This document shows positions 1-11,680 of a stretch of DNA of 64,000 nucleotides, in pieces. A program made the translations under genes and the position numbers. Numbering within the stretch: position 1 is the first letter of the stretch; each line of letters starts with the position of its first letter. Origin of the DNA: Plumapathes pennacea (Eukaryota; Cnidaria; Anthozoa; Antipatharia; Myriopathidae); NCBI GenBank assembly GCA_964036295.1, contig OZ038462.1, positions 33,438,355 to 33,502,354 on the forward strand. Direction: 5' to 3'. The notes beneath the pieces were generated by a model. It saw nothing but the letters and a program-made list of their open reading frames with translations, did no database searches and was not told the DNA's origin.

Positions 1-263
1 CAATCCCGAAAAGGTTGTCCAGTCTGAATATATAAATATACAAATATATCTGTCACGTGACGACTAAAAACTATCGTGTTTTAAACTGGAAATACTCCAA
101 ATGCTCTTGGTTTTATCATTCAAATGACTAGCAACCATAAAATTATATAAACATGCTGACTTAATGTATTTCTTTGTCGTTATATGGTGTTTTTCGGTGG
201 TCACGTGATAGATATAATTGCCTAAATATACATTTCAACTGGACACCTTTTCGGGATTGACTG
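1..263. mobile_element. MITE-like element with terminal inverted repeats
   Basis: Bases 1-22 (CAATCCCGAAAAGGTTGTCC...) reappear reverse-complemented at 239-259, giving about 20-bp terminal inverted repeats around about 215 bp of AT-rich DNA with no ORF. The right end continues as GACTG, so the left end is probably cut by the window edge. This fits a non-autonomous DNA transposon. No transposase is present and I cannot name the superfamily. Confidence 0.7.
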
Positions 264-1290
264 TATATATATATACGACGTTGCCATTAGATCCAGTTAA
301 AGAAGCTACAGTCAGTGACAAAAGGTCTTGGGACACTTTCAAAAATTGAAGTATCTCAGACACAAGTCATTGACTAAGCGTACTGAAAAGCGCGAAACCA
401 TTATTCTCCCCCCTCCCCTCTGTACAATGTTGCGTGTGTTTGGAAACACAAGTTCAGGCCACTTCAACATTGAACGGGGGGAGGGGGGTTGTCTTTCAAC
501 TGTAACAGTAGATAAATTACTAAAACTGCGCGAGTGTCCCAAGACTTTTTTCACTGTAGTCTCGGATATCTTTTTACTGGAGTTCCAAAGCTGCATGAAG
601 AACTTTAAAAATTATAAAAGGGATGTGATACAAATATGAGATACACAGCGGAACGAGATTATACTGACAATAGTTCATAAACAGAACAAAACAATATGTT
701 TTCTCTGCTATCAGGACAAGGTGAGAGGATGCGAGTGGCGTCTTACTCATAATAATGAAACGTTTGCCTCCTTATTCTGGGATTTAGACAGCCAGAACAG
801 TTTTATTCCTTCGAAACCTTAGCGTCTTGTCAGCTAAGGTTCCACCTCAAAACTAAAGAATGACAACAGTTCAGTAACAAGACTGAAACTTGCAATGTAT
901 ATTAGTAACAACAGCAACTATATTCGTACCATTGCTATATAAATTACAAGTATGTCTAAAGGTGCGAAAGTACAGGTTCCCTTGAATGTACATTTTACCG
1001 GTGCATTCCCGGATAAAGCAGAATGATGTCATGTAGTGTAATGACATAAAGTAAGAACTGTAACGTTTTAAGGCCGGGCCCTCAGGCCTGGCTGAGCCTA
1101 AAGGCCCGACCGTAGCCGAGCTGACAAACGGACCAAACGACGCACACGTGAACCGGGACAAGAAGAGGTTTATTTAAACAATTCATCTGCTTTTATATAG
1201 TTTCGGTTAATAATTAGCAGTATCCGTTCGTTTGCGTAATGGAAGATTACGCAATTATCTCAATGTGGCACACGTTACATTATTCCCCTC
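264..1290. other. Non-coding stretch
   Basis: No ORF here has recognisable protein character or convincing splice sites. Short open frames at 328-639 (plus) and 871-1161 (minus) look like chance. A G/C-rich run pair (ccccctcccc at 410-420 and gggggagggggg at 476-488) is the only visible structure. Confidence 0.5.
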
Positions 1291-1374
1291 TTAGAAAAAG
1301 ATGCGTCCCCGCATCTGTAACTTTACAAATAATCTTACTTGTACACACAAGAAAAACGATTTGATATATATATA

Positions 1375-2350
1375 TATCAGTGAGTTATATAGAACTCTGA
1401 GGGTGTTATTGTCAAAGAATTGGCAGGTTTTGTTGATGATACCTGGTGGTTTTGAGATCTTGGTCTGTATGGTTTGGATGTGGGGCACCCATGAAAGATT
1501 TTGGTGTACTACAATGCCTAGAAACTTAGTGTGCTCCACCCTATCAATATTAGTTCCACTGATGGAGAGGTTAATGTCATGGAGGTTAACTTGTTTTCTG
1601 GCTGGATGAAATAAAATAAACTTAGTTCTGTCGGGATGAAGGGTTAATTTGTTAGCTGCTAACCAAGATGCAACACATTTGAGTTCAGTATTAACAATAT
1701 CCATGAGAGTTTGAGTATTTTTATGTTTAGCAAAAATATTCGTGTCATCAGCAAAAAGAATAAAGGCTAAATACTTCGAGCAGTTAAATATGTCATTGAT
1801 GTAAATTAGGAAGAGCAAAGGTCCTAATACAGATCCTTGGGGAACCCCACAATTTATTTTCTTGAGGGAAGATTTGGAGTTATTAATTTGAACATATTGT
1901 TGCCTGTCACTTAGGTAACTTTTAATCCAGGTTAGAAGGATGCCTCTAACGCCGTAAAACTCTAGTTTATTAAGTAGGATTTGGTGGTTGACAGTGTCGA
2001 ATGCTTTCTTTAGATCAACAAAAATTCCTATTGTAAATTCATTATTTTCAAAACCTTGATAAATTTGGTCAACAAGTTCAAGAACAGCCATCCATGTGCA
2101 GTGTTTTTGTCTGAAGCCATATTGGTGGTCATTGAGTATATTAGACTTAGTAAGGAACTCAGATGTTCTATGATAAACAACTTTTTCTAAAATTTTTGAT
2201 AAACATGGTAAGACTGAAATTGGTCTGTAGTTAGAGAAATTAGAGGCATCATTAGTCTTGTAAACAGGCACTACCTTAGCAATTTTAAAGTTTTCAGGGA
2301 ATTCTCCAGTGGAGGTGAGTTCTGATTTAGCTTTTCTTTGAAAACACAAA
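1375..2350 (-). mobile_element. Truncated non-LTR retrotransposon (LINE, jockey/CR1-like) reverse transcriptase
   Basis: An open minus-strand frame encodes most of a LINE reverse transcriptase. In order it shows an NYRPISVLP motif, DLKKAFDTVNH (palm aspartate), GVPQGSVLGPLLFLIYIND, the catalytic FADDTNIF box (the xxDD centre), and the later KTKFLGI-type thumb motif (here HTKFLGIVV). The fragment lacks the endonuclease and the start of the RT at its 5' side. At its 3' side it breaks off at a TA-rich microsatellite near 1365. The family normally copies its own RNA into nuclear DNA by target-primed reverse transcription. This copy cannot be autonomous, although the RT core is uninterrupted, which suggests a fairly young insertion. 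It lies just beside two exon-like units on the opposite strand. Confidence 0.9.
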
Positions 2351-2438
2351 CACGAAAGACTTAATAATTCCACACCAGTACATTGCTTTACCATGCTTAC
2401 AAATTATATGATAAGTCAATTTCTTTCATGTTTTACAG

Positions 2439-2489
2439 AAAAGGACAGCATTAGAAGCACCACTATTGAACCAAGCAAAACCACCAAAG
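2439..2489 (+). CDS. Candidate 51-bp Ser/Thr-rich exon, copy 1
   Basis: A polypyrimidine stretch and acceptor (TTTTACAG) precede 51 bases, and a GGTTTGTTTAC donor follows. Read in phase 1 it encodes KDSIRSTTIEPSKTTK, a Thr/Ser-rich stretch like a mucin-type stalk. A second unit of identical length, phase and donor context lies 120 bp downstream. Length (17 codons) and symmetric phase would let the exon be added or skipped without shifting the frame. The host gene is not identified. It could be a relic. Confidence 0.35.
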
Positions 2490-2608
2490 GTTTGTTTACA
2501 CGTAGTTCTTAAAGAGCCGAAGTGGAAACTATGCTAAATATTGGACAATCAGCATTGTATGGGAAGATCAAGGGGATATGACTTATCAATTTTTCTCTTG
2601 CTTGACAG

Positions 2609-2659
2609 ATATCATATACAGCTTTAGTCCCACCACTGCACCAAACAAAACTGCCGAAG
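2609..2659 (+). CDS. Candidate 51-bp Ser/Thr-rich exon, copy 2
   Basis: The unit is bounded by acceptor TTGCTTGACAG and donor GGTTTGTCTGCC. In phase 1 it reads IIYSFSPTTAPNKTAE, containing a possible N-glycosylation site (NKT). It matches copy 1 in length, phase and the donor-side bases, so the pair looks like a tandem exon duplication. A third, weaker donor-like site of the same form (TTCAAG followed by GTTTGTC) sits near 2943 without a clear exon. Confidence 0.35.
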
Positions 2660-3974
2660 GTTTGTCTGCCTTAAGTATTTTTTGAGCCTGCACTTCTAAA
2701 CCTTTTAAACCAATTCTCTTTTACCTAGTAGCTTAGAATGGAGAAAATAGTTATAATGTCCCTTTGTTAGACTGACTATAGACTAGCAATCTCATAAAAC
2801 ATATATACTTAGTTTGGGTTTTGTTTAATTAAAGAAGAGTGTAATCTTTTCCTGTAAGGTATGCATTACTGTACTTCAAAGAATTTTCTTTTGACTTTTG
2901 CTAACAAAAGGTGATAGTCACACTGGCTGATACTGTTCAAGGTTTGTCTAGCTATGGGTGGTTTACCTGTGACATCATAAAAAAGCTAGGCATTCTACAA
3001 AGCTGAGACTGATTGATTTTATGAATGTTTTAGAAGCCTATAATTCATACAAATTTCTAGGAACTTACAAAGCTTTCAGGAGCTATGGATGTCAACAACA
3101 AAGTCATGTGTCACACTTTTGGCTAACTAAATTCAACCCTTTTCTTTTAGAAACTTTTAAATAATTTAGAAGTGATACTGCTGGAAGTGTATTTTGTCAA
3201 TTCTGTTAGCCAATATCCTTCTTCTTTGTTTCACTGCATTATTACCTATCATATATTTTCAAACCACAACAACTGTATCAGGTTATGTATCATGTGGTGA
3301 AAAAATGTATTACTGCAAGGCAGCCTAAATTTAAAGAATCCAATATTCGTGCATCAAGTGGTAATAATATGGACTGGACAGAAAAGAAACAATATTGTTA
3401 ACTATTCAGCTACTAACAATAATTGTCTAGGATTGCATATGTTCCTTGACGTTCTTGATGAATGGAAAAAATTGCTGTTGCTTATTAAACCTAACCAAAA
3501 GGTCCTGTTTTTTTGTTTGTTTTTTTGTTTGTTTTTTTGTTTTTGTTTTGTTTTTGTTTTGTTTTTTTTGTTTTTTTTTGCACAAATTGTAATGGGTTTG
3601 AGGCTGAATTATTTAGTTCAGATACAAGAAACATCCCATGAAATGAAGATTACAGAAGCTAAACATTGTTGTGTTTGTGGGGTGCTAAGGTTTCAATTTG
3701 AAGTGAAAAGAAAAGTTCATATGGAAAATTACAAAAAGGGAGTGGGTAGACAATACTGAGATGTTGCAAAATTCAATGAAGTAAAAAACAGCAAATTGTA
3801 TGTACTGCAGAAGAGTGAAGTTTAAGGATGAATTAAGGAAAATCATGGTTATGAATGTAAACGAAGATGGTTGTGTGGCTGCTATAAGTGTTAAATCGAT
3901 CAAAAGTGAACAAAGTAAGTGAATTTGTGCAAACAATTTTAGCATAGATTGAGTTGTGAAAATGGTTAGCTGAT
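2660..3974. other. Non-coding AT-rich stretch with T/G-rich low-complexity run
   Basis: No credible coding exon is visible. The run of TTTTTTG units at about 3508-3585 is a simple repeat. The frame at 3349-3759 that crosses it is an artefact of that repeat. Confidence 0.5.
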
Positions 3975-4312
3975 AGAGCCACTTTCACATGACTGTCAAA
4001 ACTAATCATGTGATTGCTTTAGTTTTGTGTTTGCTATCCTTTCCGATTGGTCCTAACAAGTTCAGTAACATTCTTAGCCAATCAAGATCAAAAGCAAAAC
4101 CTGGTTGCAATATTCTCACACAAGAAAGCAAGTCTCTGTGGCATGTTCTCGCACTGCTTATTGGTTAGTAAAACCAATCGCAATTACTTGGTTTTGGTTT
4201 TGGTTTTGCTGACTCATACTTGTAGTTGGTCCGATGGGTTTATGTTCACCTCATTGATTGGCTCTGTGATTGCTTTGGTTTTGGTTTTTGACAGTCATCC
4301 AGAAAGCGCTCT
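3975..4312 (+). mobile_element. MITE family A, copy 1
   Basis: The element starts AGAGCCACTTTCACATGACT and ends with the reverse complement type CAGTCATCCAGAAAGCGCTCT, so it has about 25-bp imperfect terminal inverted repeats. The interior carries CCGATTGG/CCAATC boxes and runs of TTTTGGTTTTGG. Five more copies occur in this window (9853, 39068, 39422, 53097, 56570). It has no coding capacity. Confidence 0.8.
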
Positions 4313-6164
4313 ATGTTGAGGCATTTCTAAATGCAGGTTCACAAGCCTAACATAAAGATGTACTATTTACAATATTCATGCCTATGTTCTACCTGACTAC
4401 AATCTTAAGCTGCAGGTGAATGATAAAGCATACTATACTAATAATTTTAAAGTTCTTCTTGATGTATTGGGGTACAAGAGAATGCATGTTACCTGAAAGA
4501 GTGGCCAGATTGGATAGAAATGAATGTTATAAATTTGTGAAATAAGAGATATGGCAAATAATATTATTGTGTGTGACAAGTCATAATTACATATAATACA
4601 ACCCAAAAGAGTAATACAAACTGTACTTTCAAAACTGTTCTAAATGAACATCAATGATATTCTGTCTAAAGTATGGTTTTACAGTATAGCTGTTTTGGAC
4701 AAAAATGGCCAATTTCATCCAAATGACATTCCAAGTGACTTTTCACACCATTTAACAGTCTGATCTTTAATCTTTTGTGATCTTAATACTATTTATGGCA
4801 ACTGACAAAATTGGTAACATGGCATACATATATGGTCTGTCATCTTTGAAATTATTGTTTAACTTATTTACATGGACCATTTTGACATCTCAAGTAATGC
4901 TGGGTAATAAATCTATTTTATATTATCACAGCAATGAAAATCATGACATGAGTTCAATTATTTACCTAGCTCTGGCTTGGAGACCTTCAAAGTAGCACTA
5001 TACTTTCAAAGTTCCATGCATCTCATAAAATATTGTAATGTTTGAGCACGACTTTCAAGAGGTCACTTTACAAAGCATCGACCGCCTCTGACCTTAATCG
5101 GTCATTTGACGTATGACTTTGAGCACAAGGTTTAGTTAATTAATTTGACACTTGCACTCTGACGAAACGACAGACAACTTTAAACAGGCAATAATTTAAG
5201 TTTATCGTATTTGACGAATGAACTGCTTTCTTGTTCCGACAAAGAGCAGGCTTGAAACTCCAGTTTAAACGGCGCTTTGCTTTCCCAATCGACTTTTAGT
5301 TGATTTATTATTATCTACTCCGACGCAGTCTAAACAGAAAAGCCTTCCAAGGAAATTCTTGAATTAGACTTAATACAAATTATGTGGATCCTTGCATCTC
5401 TTAAACCTATCAGAGGCGGAGAGCACTATCTGTAAAACTACAGCGTTCAATGTACGTACCTTTTCTTCCATCGCTTTGAGCCCGAATGGCTGGACGAGAG
5501 AGACTGGGACTAGCTGAGCAACGACGTGGTGTTTTAGTGCATGCAGTTTCGTGGGCGATTATTTGCAATGTTGCCTAATTTAGGACAGACACGTCACCGT
5601 ACTCAACGAATACTGAAACCCTTTATAGTTTTAATTTATTTTGTACTTGCAAAGGTAATCAAAGCAACGATGCAACTGTAAGCTCGGGTTCAGTGGGGCA
5701 AGAGGGTATTTCCACAGTAAAAGCCGTAAAGCCGTATTTGGTTGTTGATCGTGCCGCATTTTTGTGAGGCATTTTCGTGCTAGTGTTTATTCTTTATAAT
5801 TTTGCGCATTTAGTTGCTGGCAATTCTTTACTGGGGGGGAAAGGGGGAGATAGAGAGGGAGGAGGGAACGGGGGGGGGGGGGGGGGGGGGAAGGCACTTT
5901 CGGCTCCCGTAGATCTTCTGTGTATTTATTATCACTATTTTTTTTTTTTTTTTTGTTAAAGTACAGAATTGTTTGTCTAAACACAACAGGAATGTAGCTC
6001 CTACTTAGATAAAGCGTTCCTATTCATAACTTGCAAAAGAAAAATAGGATAAGAAGGTAGCTCGAAATGAAAAACCACGATAACCAAGGTGACGATTGTA
6101 TAATATGTCGGTCTAACAAAAAGTATTAGTTACTCAAGAATACCCGAGAAAAAGGTGGCTCCTT
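4313..6164. other. Non-coding stretch with poly-G and poly-T tracts
   Basis: No supported exon is visible. A G-only run at about 5868-5890 and a T run near 5938-5955 are length-unstable and may be misassembled. An ATGGAAGAAAAG followed by GTACGT occurs on the minus strand at about 5473, but nothing downstream supports it as a first exon. Confidence 0.45.
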
Positions 6165-6500
6165 CCACTCCAACTCCAGGCGCAGACAATCATGGTATGA
6201 TAGTTTGCTCACTTTTGCGCAGACTGACTGTGATGTATGCTCAACTGCTCTTTCTTAGCAGTAGAGTCAAACCGAAGGAGGTGGCTGGCGGTACGATTCA
6301 GTATGTCAAGAGAGTATGAGGTATACTTACCTCATATACTCTCTTGATTATGTGTAGTCTGTAAGATACCATCCCACTCCAGCAAACTCCAGCAAATACC
6401 ACTATTAATACACTCCGTTTAGTTAATTCCCCATAAGTCTAGCCTCTAGTGATAATAACTAATGAAACTGGGGAGCACTAATAGGACGGGAGGTGCTTAC
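6165..6500. repeat. Direct duplication, unit 1
   Basis: CCACTCCAACTCCAGGCGCA and the following TCATGGTATGATA are repeated at 6763. The distal part (GTCTAGCCTCTAGT...ACTGGGGAGCACTAATA, about 6437-6485) is repeated at about 6932-6980. Two diverged copies of one segment therefore lie about 0.6 kb apart. Confidence 0.7.
6306..6347. repeat. Short hairpin inside duplication unit 1
   Basis: TCAAGAGAGTATGAGGTA is followed within 4 bases by TACCTCATATACTCTCTTGA, an almost perfect inverted repeat. The second duplication unit lacks it, so it may be a later small insertion. A related ATACTCTCTT hairpin occurs near 9016-9051. Confidence 0.65.
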
Positions 6501-6762
6501 CCAAATAGACAAGAAAACTTACAAAAAAGGAAAGCAGTGCTGAAGTCAAAACAGGGCAAAGCAACAAGGTCGTCGAAAGCTCTTCCTTGCAAACATAAAT
6601 ACACTGACGATTAATTGACACATGACTATATTGCACACAGTGCAAGAACTTAAAGCAGAGATCTAAAATAATTATCATTTGAAATTTTTCAGTTCCACAA
6701 AAGGACCTTTTTGTCAGTCTTAACTCTAACTACTTAATACTACTGTAGGTACTAAAGAAAGT

Positions 6763-6995
6763 CCCACTCCAACTCCAGGCGCAGACAATCATGGTATGAT
6801 AATTTGCTTATTTTTGCACAGAATTGAGCTTTTTTAGCGGTAGAGTCAAGCCTGTAGTCTGTACAATTCCATCCTCTCCATCAAAGACCAGCAGATACCT
6901 CTTTAAACTCCATTTAGTTCATTCCCCACGGTCTAGCCTCTAGTAATAATATCTAATGAAACTGGGGAGCACTAATAGACGGAGGATGCTTACTC
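6763..6995. repeat. Direct duplication, unit 2
   Basis: This is the second copy of the segment described at 6165. It is shorter because the hairpin-bearing middle is absent. Confidence 0.65.
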
Positions 6996-7560
6996 AAAGA
7001 AACAGAAAAACTCTAACAATAATCGCACTGTCTTTGACAGCTATCAGAAGGGCACCAACTGCTTCTATGTCCTCCCAAGTCATAGCAGGTAAGGACTATA
7101 ATAATGATATAATAGCAATTTATTTACATAGCTCAAACTCCAGTGGACGCGTATAGTCACTAAAACTCTCTTGAAACTGAATAAACATAAAAAGCACTGA
7201 AGTTCAAAAACTGATGTCGGTGTTTCTAATAGAGGAGTTCTATTTCTTGTGTTGAAATTCATTGTAAAAAAAATGCCACGCTCTGCAAAACAGCTTAAGA
7301 AGCCTATAGCGAGCCTACAGTGAGCCGCGGTGGCCTGGGGGGTTGCCTTTAACGCTACGTATGCGGGTGCGGGTTTAATGCCCACTCACGGCAGTGAACA
7401 AGTACCACCTGAAACAATGGTACAGTTCCGGTTGCAATGCATGTTGGATGACGTCACTGAGATTTGCGGACATTCGTCGGTCAGTTATGTATTTTGTCAC
7501 GTTTGGAATGCATGCTTGCCGCATGAGCTCAAACTTGTTGGTATTTCTGCTGTTTACATA

Positions 7561-7932
7561 GGACCCGGTCACACTAAGAAGTTTATTCAATAATAACTCA
7601 GCATCGAGAGCAATACGACGGCTTTTTCAATGTTTGGTAGCAACCTACTGACATATATTTCTGGTGACAAGCGCTGTTTGCACTTCAGATGATGCAAATA
7701 TCGATATTAATGTCGTTAATGTTACGAGTGCGACCGGAGCCATAGGCTCTGGTCGCACTCGTAACTTTAATGACATCAATATGAACATTGCATCATTTGA
7801 AGTGCGAACAGCGCTTGTCACCAGAAATGTATGTCAGCAAGTTGCTACCAAACAATGAATTGAAGAAGATGTCGTATTGCTCTCGATGCTGAGTTATTAT
7901 CGACTATAAACAGTCTTAATGCGACCGGGTCC
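7561..7932. mobile_element. Foldback (palindromic) MITE, about 372 bp
   Basis: Almost the whole element is one inverted repeat centred near 7739 (CCGGAGCCATAGGCTCTGG). It runs outward through GCGCTGTTTGCACTTC/GAAGTGCGAACAGCGC to ends GGACCCGGTCACACTAAGAA and its complement GCGACCGGGTCC. Arms are about 160-185 bp with few mismatches. The same terminus (GGGCCCGGTCGCACTAGGAAG) occurs singly near 12270. There is no transposase ORF. Confidence 0.85.
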
Positions 7933-8307
7933 ATCCGGTGAAGTCAGGTGCATGACTGTCCGTGAGAATATATATAAAGGCCTGCTTTGCATGTGGTTTT
8001 CACTTGACAACATAATTTCTCGTTACCTCCAAATTTCTTTTGTTTGGTTAATGTCTGCAAGTTAATTATGATTCTCTTTGTGAATAATAACTTTTATATA
8101 GTGTGATCTGATTTGATGCTTATTTTCTCTCCCTCTTCCCCTTTGACTTACCTAATAAACATGTTTGTAACTTACAGCAATAGTCGTGATGGGAATTTTT
8201 TCCATTATTGTACGCTTTGTTGCGATTTACCTGCCCATTCTTCAGAAAAAAAGAGGTGAGGAAAAACCCTGTATATGTGTATGTTTGCATGCATGCACGA
8301 CCTACTA

Positions 8308-8426
8308 GGGTCCAGTTGCATAAAACTCTAACGCCCGGCACAAAGCGCTATTATATAACAATGGAAATTTTTATTATTATTATTAACACTTCGTCCTGAA
8401 CGTTAGAGCTTTACGCAACTGGGCCC
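8308..8426. mobile_element. Short MITE with 26-bp terminal inverted repeats
   Basis: The left end is GGGTCCAGTTGCATAAAACT and continues CTAACG. The right end is CGTTAGAGCTTTACGCAACTGGGCCC, its near-exact complement. About 65 bp of AT-rich DNA lies between. There is no ORF. Confidence 0.8.
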
Positions 8427-8770
8427 AGGTGTAATGAAAAGTGCAGGACTAACCCTAATTGGGCCTACTTACTACTCTGTTTATTAAAATTATCTAATCA
8501 AAATTGTTTCACTGTGTTGCGTAATGTGACGGAGTGTCAGCCAATCAAGCGCCACCACGAGGCGTGGGAAAATCAGTTCTGACTACCGCCCAGTTTCTCA
8601 ACAGAAATACATACAATATGGACAACTTGGCATTGATAGCTTGCTGAGATGATAGCTGATTGAACTACCAATTCTCACTACATCACTCGTACGTTTTCTT
8701 CTAGTCTGCTTAGAATTTGTACTCTGGGCTTCGGAGTGAAAGGGTTTACAATGTACTCGATGGGTGCACT

Positions 8771-8862
8771 AGCCTGATTATCAGACGGTCGGAGCCTGTT
8801 CGTTGCTCTTCCTCCTCCGAGGAAGAGCAACGAACGATCTCCGACCATCTGATAATAAGGCT
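8771..8862. mobile_element. Palindromic repeat (foldback element)
   Basis: AGCCTGATTATCAGACGGTC reads into GTTCGTTGCTCTTCC, then turns at CTCCGAGG and returns as GGAAGAGCAACGAAC and CCATCTGATAATAAGGCT. Arms are about 44 bp with few mismatches. It would extrude as a strong hairpin. Confidence 0.8.
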
Positions 8863-9852
8863 ACGATTGTACCAATGCCGTGAGACTAAAGCAATAAACT
8901 TTTAGATAAATAACTAAAAAATGACAATTACAAAATAATTGTCAGGTTCAAAGTTCCAGGCTCAAAGTTCAAAACCCCTGAACAGTCGCACACAGGAAAT
9001 AAATGAGTTACAGCAAGAGAGGATGATATATCATACTCTCTTGGTTACAGCGTGGTAGAGAATTGATTGTTGAATCAGCTTCATCGCGTTCACCTTCTAC
9101 TGTACTACTACATATCTTTAGATAGGGCTTGAAGCGGGAAGATATTTAATATTTCAGTGTTTTTGTTTCCAGGGATCATGACAGAAATGAAGTGACGCTC
9201 TTGTAGAAGATGGATGTCGGTTTAGCCCTTTCGCTGCCATGTTAGTCTGTCTAAACTTAAATGCTGAAGGTGTGCTGAAACTGCTGTATAACTCTGTTAT
9301 TGAAATGTCTCGTCGAGAACTTTTCTTAATTGGTCACACCTTAAGATTTTTTGACATTTCCGGAATTGGACTTTTTCGAAGTTAAGTCACATGCGGCTTT
9401 CGCGGTGAAAAGTTTATTCTGCCAAATTAACTCTTTTCAAAAGTTTTCAAGAATTTATTTATGTTGTAAATGCGAGAATTGAGTCTTTACAAGTTCGACA
9501 TCATAAGCGTTAAATGCTTCAATTCAAACTTGTGACGACTTGAAAATACATTTCTCGTTATTTGGGTCAATCGATTCAAACACTGTATGTCAGGTATTGA
9601 CAATAATAATGAAAAAAAAATTGAAAATGCTATAAGAAAACTATGAAAGGCCTAGCAGTGTTAATGTTCAAAATTCGGAATTCAAACTTGAAAATATTAA
9701 ATGCTTTCTGATCAAAATGCTGAACCCGAGTCTACTTGAATTATCATGTCTATAAGGGATAGTCACGAATACACTCGTGTTTAGGATTAAGTCAGGAAAA
9801 CTAAGTCTAAAATGCGAATTGACCAAGTATCCTGTCTATGTCCGTAATTCTT

Positions 9853-10145
9853 AGAGCCGTTTTCGCATGACTGTCGAAAGTGATCGTGTGATTGCTTTGG
9901 TTTTGAGTTTGCTACGCTTTCCGATTGGCCCTAACAAGTTTAGCAACATTCTTGGCCAATCAAGAGTAAAAGTAAAACCTGGTTGCAATATTCTCGCGCA
10001 AGAAAGCAAGTGGCGATGGCGTGTTCTCGCACTGACTTTGGTTTTGGTTGTGTTCGTATTTCTAATTGGTCAGACGTGATTTTGCTCGCCTGATTTATTG
10101 ACTCTGTGTTTGCTTTGGTTTTCGACAGTCATCCGAAAAGTGTTC
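9853..10145 (+). mobile_element. MITE family A, copy 2
   Basis: It has the same termini and interior as the copy at 3975 (AGAGCCGTTTTCGCATGACT at the left, CGACAGTCATCCGAAAAG at the right). The right end is slightly eroded. Confidence 0.8.
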
Positions 10146-11680
10146 TAATACACGACATAAAATTGAAATATAGTGCAATATTTTTTCCATTGAAAAAAGT
10201 ATTTTGACACAGTACTTTTCCAACGCTTTAAAGTTAAAATATTTTTTGGAAAAGTGCTGTTATTTATATACAGTATTTACAAAGTAGCATCACAGCTAAA
10301 GGTTTTGTATCAGTTGTGCCTGGATAAGTGTAATCCATTATTTAAATAAAATTAAGGATGTATTGTCCTCCAATGCCAGGAGAATTGCTATTTAGCCTGC
10401 AATGCAAGACGTTCCCGTTCGTTTTCAGCCCTCCCCTGCCCCTCCGCAGCTTTTGCCTCGTCCCAGTCCCACTTCCGAACAATTCTGCCTGAAAAACGAA
10501 CGCCATGGGAATATGGGTTCAAAAATGCACGTTTACTGACCATTCCCCATTATCAAAATAACCGCTTTCAGTAATGTCGCCCAAAAAACTTTTCTAACTT
10601 GTTCTCTGAAATCGCGTTCCTTACTAGTTCTAAAGGAATGCCCTTAGTAGTAATGTACCACCAATGATAGATCTGAATGCAAGACAATTCGTCTAAGGTT
10701 CTATACTTTGATCGTTGGGGTTTTAGAAATAAGTTTTCCGGTTGCATAACCTATTTTGCATGTTTTGTTATGGAAATATATGTTTCCGTTTTTGTCTGTC
10801 AATCTATAAGAAATATATAAAATGCAAGTCGTAGTTTATAGTCATTTCATATCATGTCAATACGTCTCATCACGTGTCCAACTACTTTATTTAACACCTT
10901 TACATTTTAAGAGATATTCAAACGTATTGAAATCTTTCTTATTTTTAACCTGTTTTCCCATTGATGTACGAGAACCTCAATGCCTTTTTACAATAACAGG
11001 TCACACGACCCAAAACTAGCCACGTGAATGAAGATTGTGTTTGAGTACCATACATGGAAGCAAAAAATATATATATAAACTTGTCAAATTTCAGGTCCAT
11101 AGCTTTAAAACAAATTTGGCAGCATTTTAAAGTTCAGAAATATCTAAGGTTTTGTGTGGGAGTCGCTGGAGGGCAAGGCTACAGTGGCTCCGACTACAAG
11201 GAGTATCGCCCAAACAGAACTGGAATAGTCAGTTATGTGGGAGAGATGGAATCCACATAGCAAGAAAGAGAATAAATTATTCGAGGGGGAAGGGATGGGC
11301 TGTAAACAGAATGATGTTACTGAGAACATGGAATCAAGGTTTACAGACGCCTCGTAAGTGGTGCTTTCACCTGTCTAAAGCTCCCTCCATCGCCCAGCAG
11401 CATGTATTCTACTCCCACTGATGCCAGATTGTACCCACTCTGTTGCGCGAGCAAGGAAAAAAAGCACTCAGGGGCAAAGATGGTTATGGACTACTATTAC
11501 AACTAAAACGCCGTCTATTTCTGTTCTCACAATAACTGCATATTGCAAAGCGTAAATAGAAACTGTTCGCATGTACAGCATCATCTACTCAAAGTTACAA
11601 AAGTGAATTTGTCTTATGCGGTGAAATAGACGTAGTTCGAGGTAGGTCAAGTTTGTCAGTTAGCCATCAGGTCGACTTAT
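10146..11680. other. Non-coding stretch
   Basis: Several 60-90-codon open frames occur (for example 11152-11421 plus), but none has family character, consistent splice sites or a plausible neighbour. I see no gene here. Confidence 0.45.

Noticed and set aside
3349-3759. 136-codon plus-strand frame with a Phe/Cys-rich centre
   Set aside because: The centre is a TTTTTTG simple repeat. There is no family resemblance or splice support.
5461-5480. Possible four-codon first exon (ATGGAAGAAAAG then GTACGT, minus strand)
   Set aside because: No downstream minus-strand exon could be matched, and such short motifs are expected by chance.
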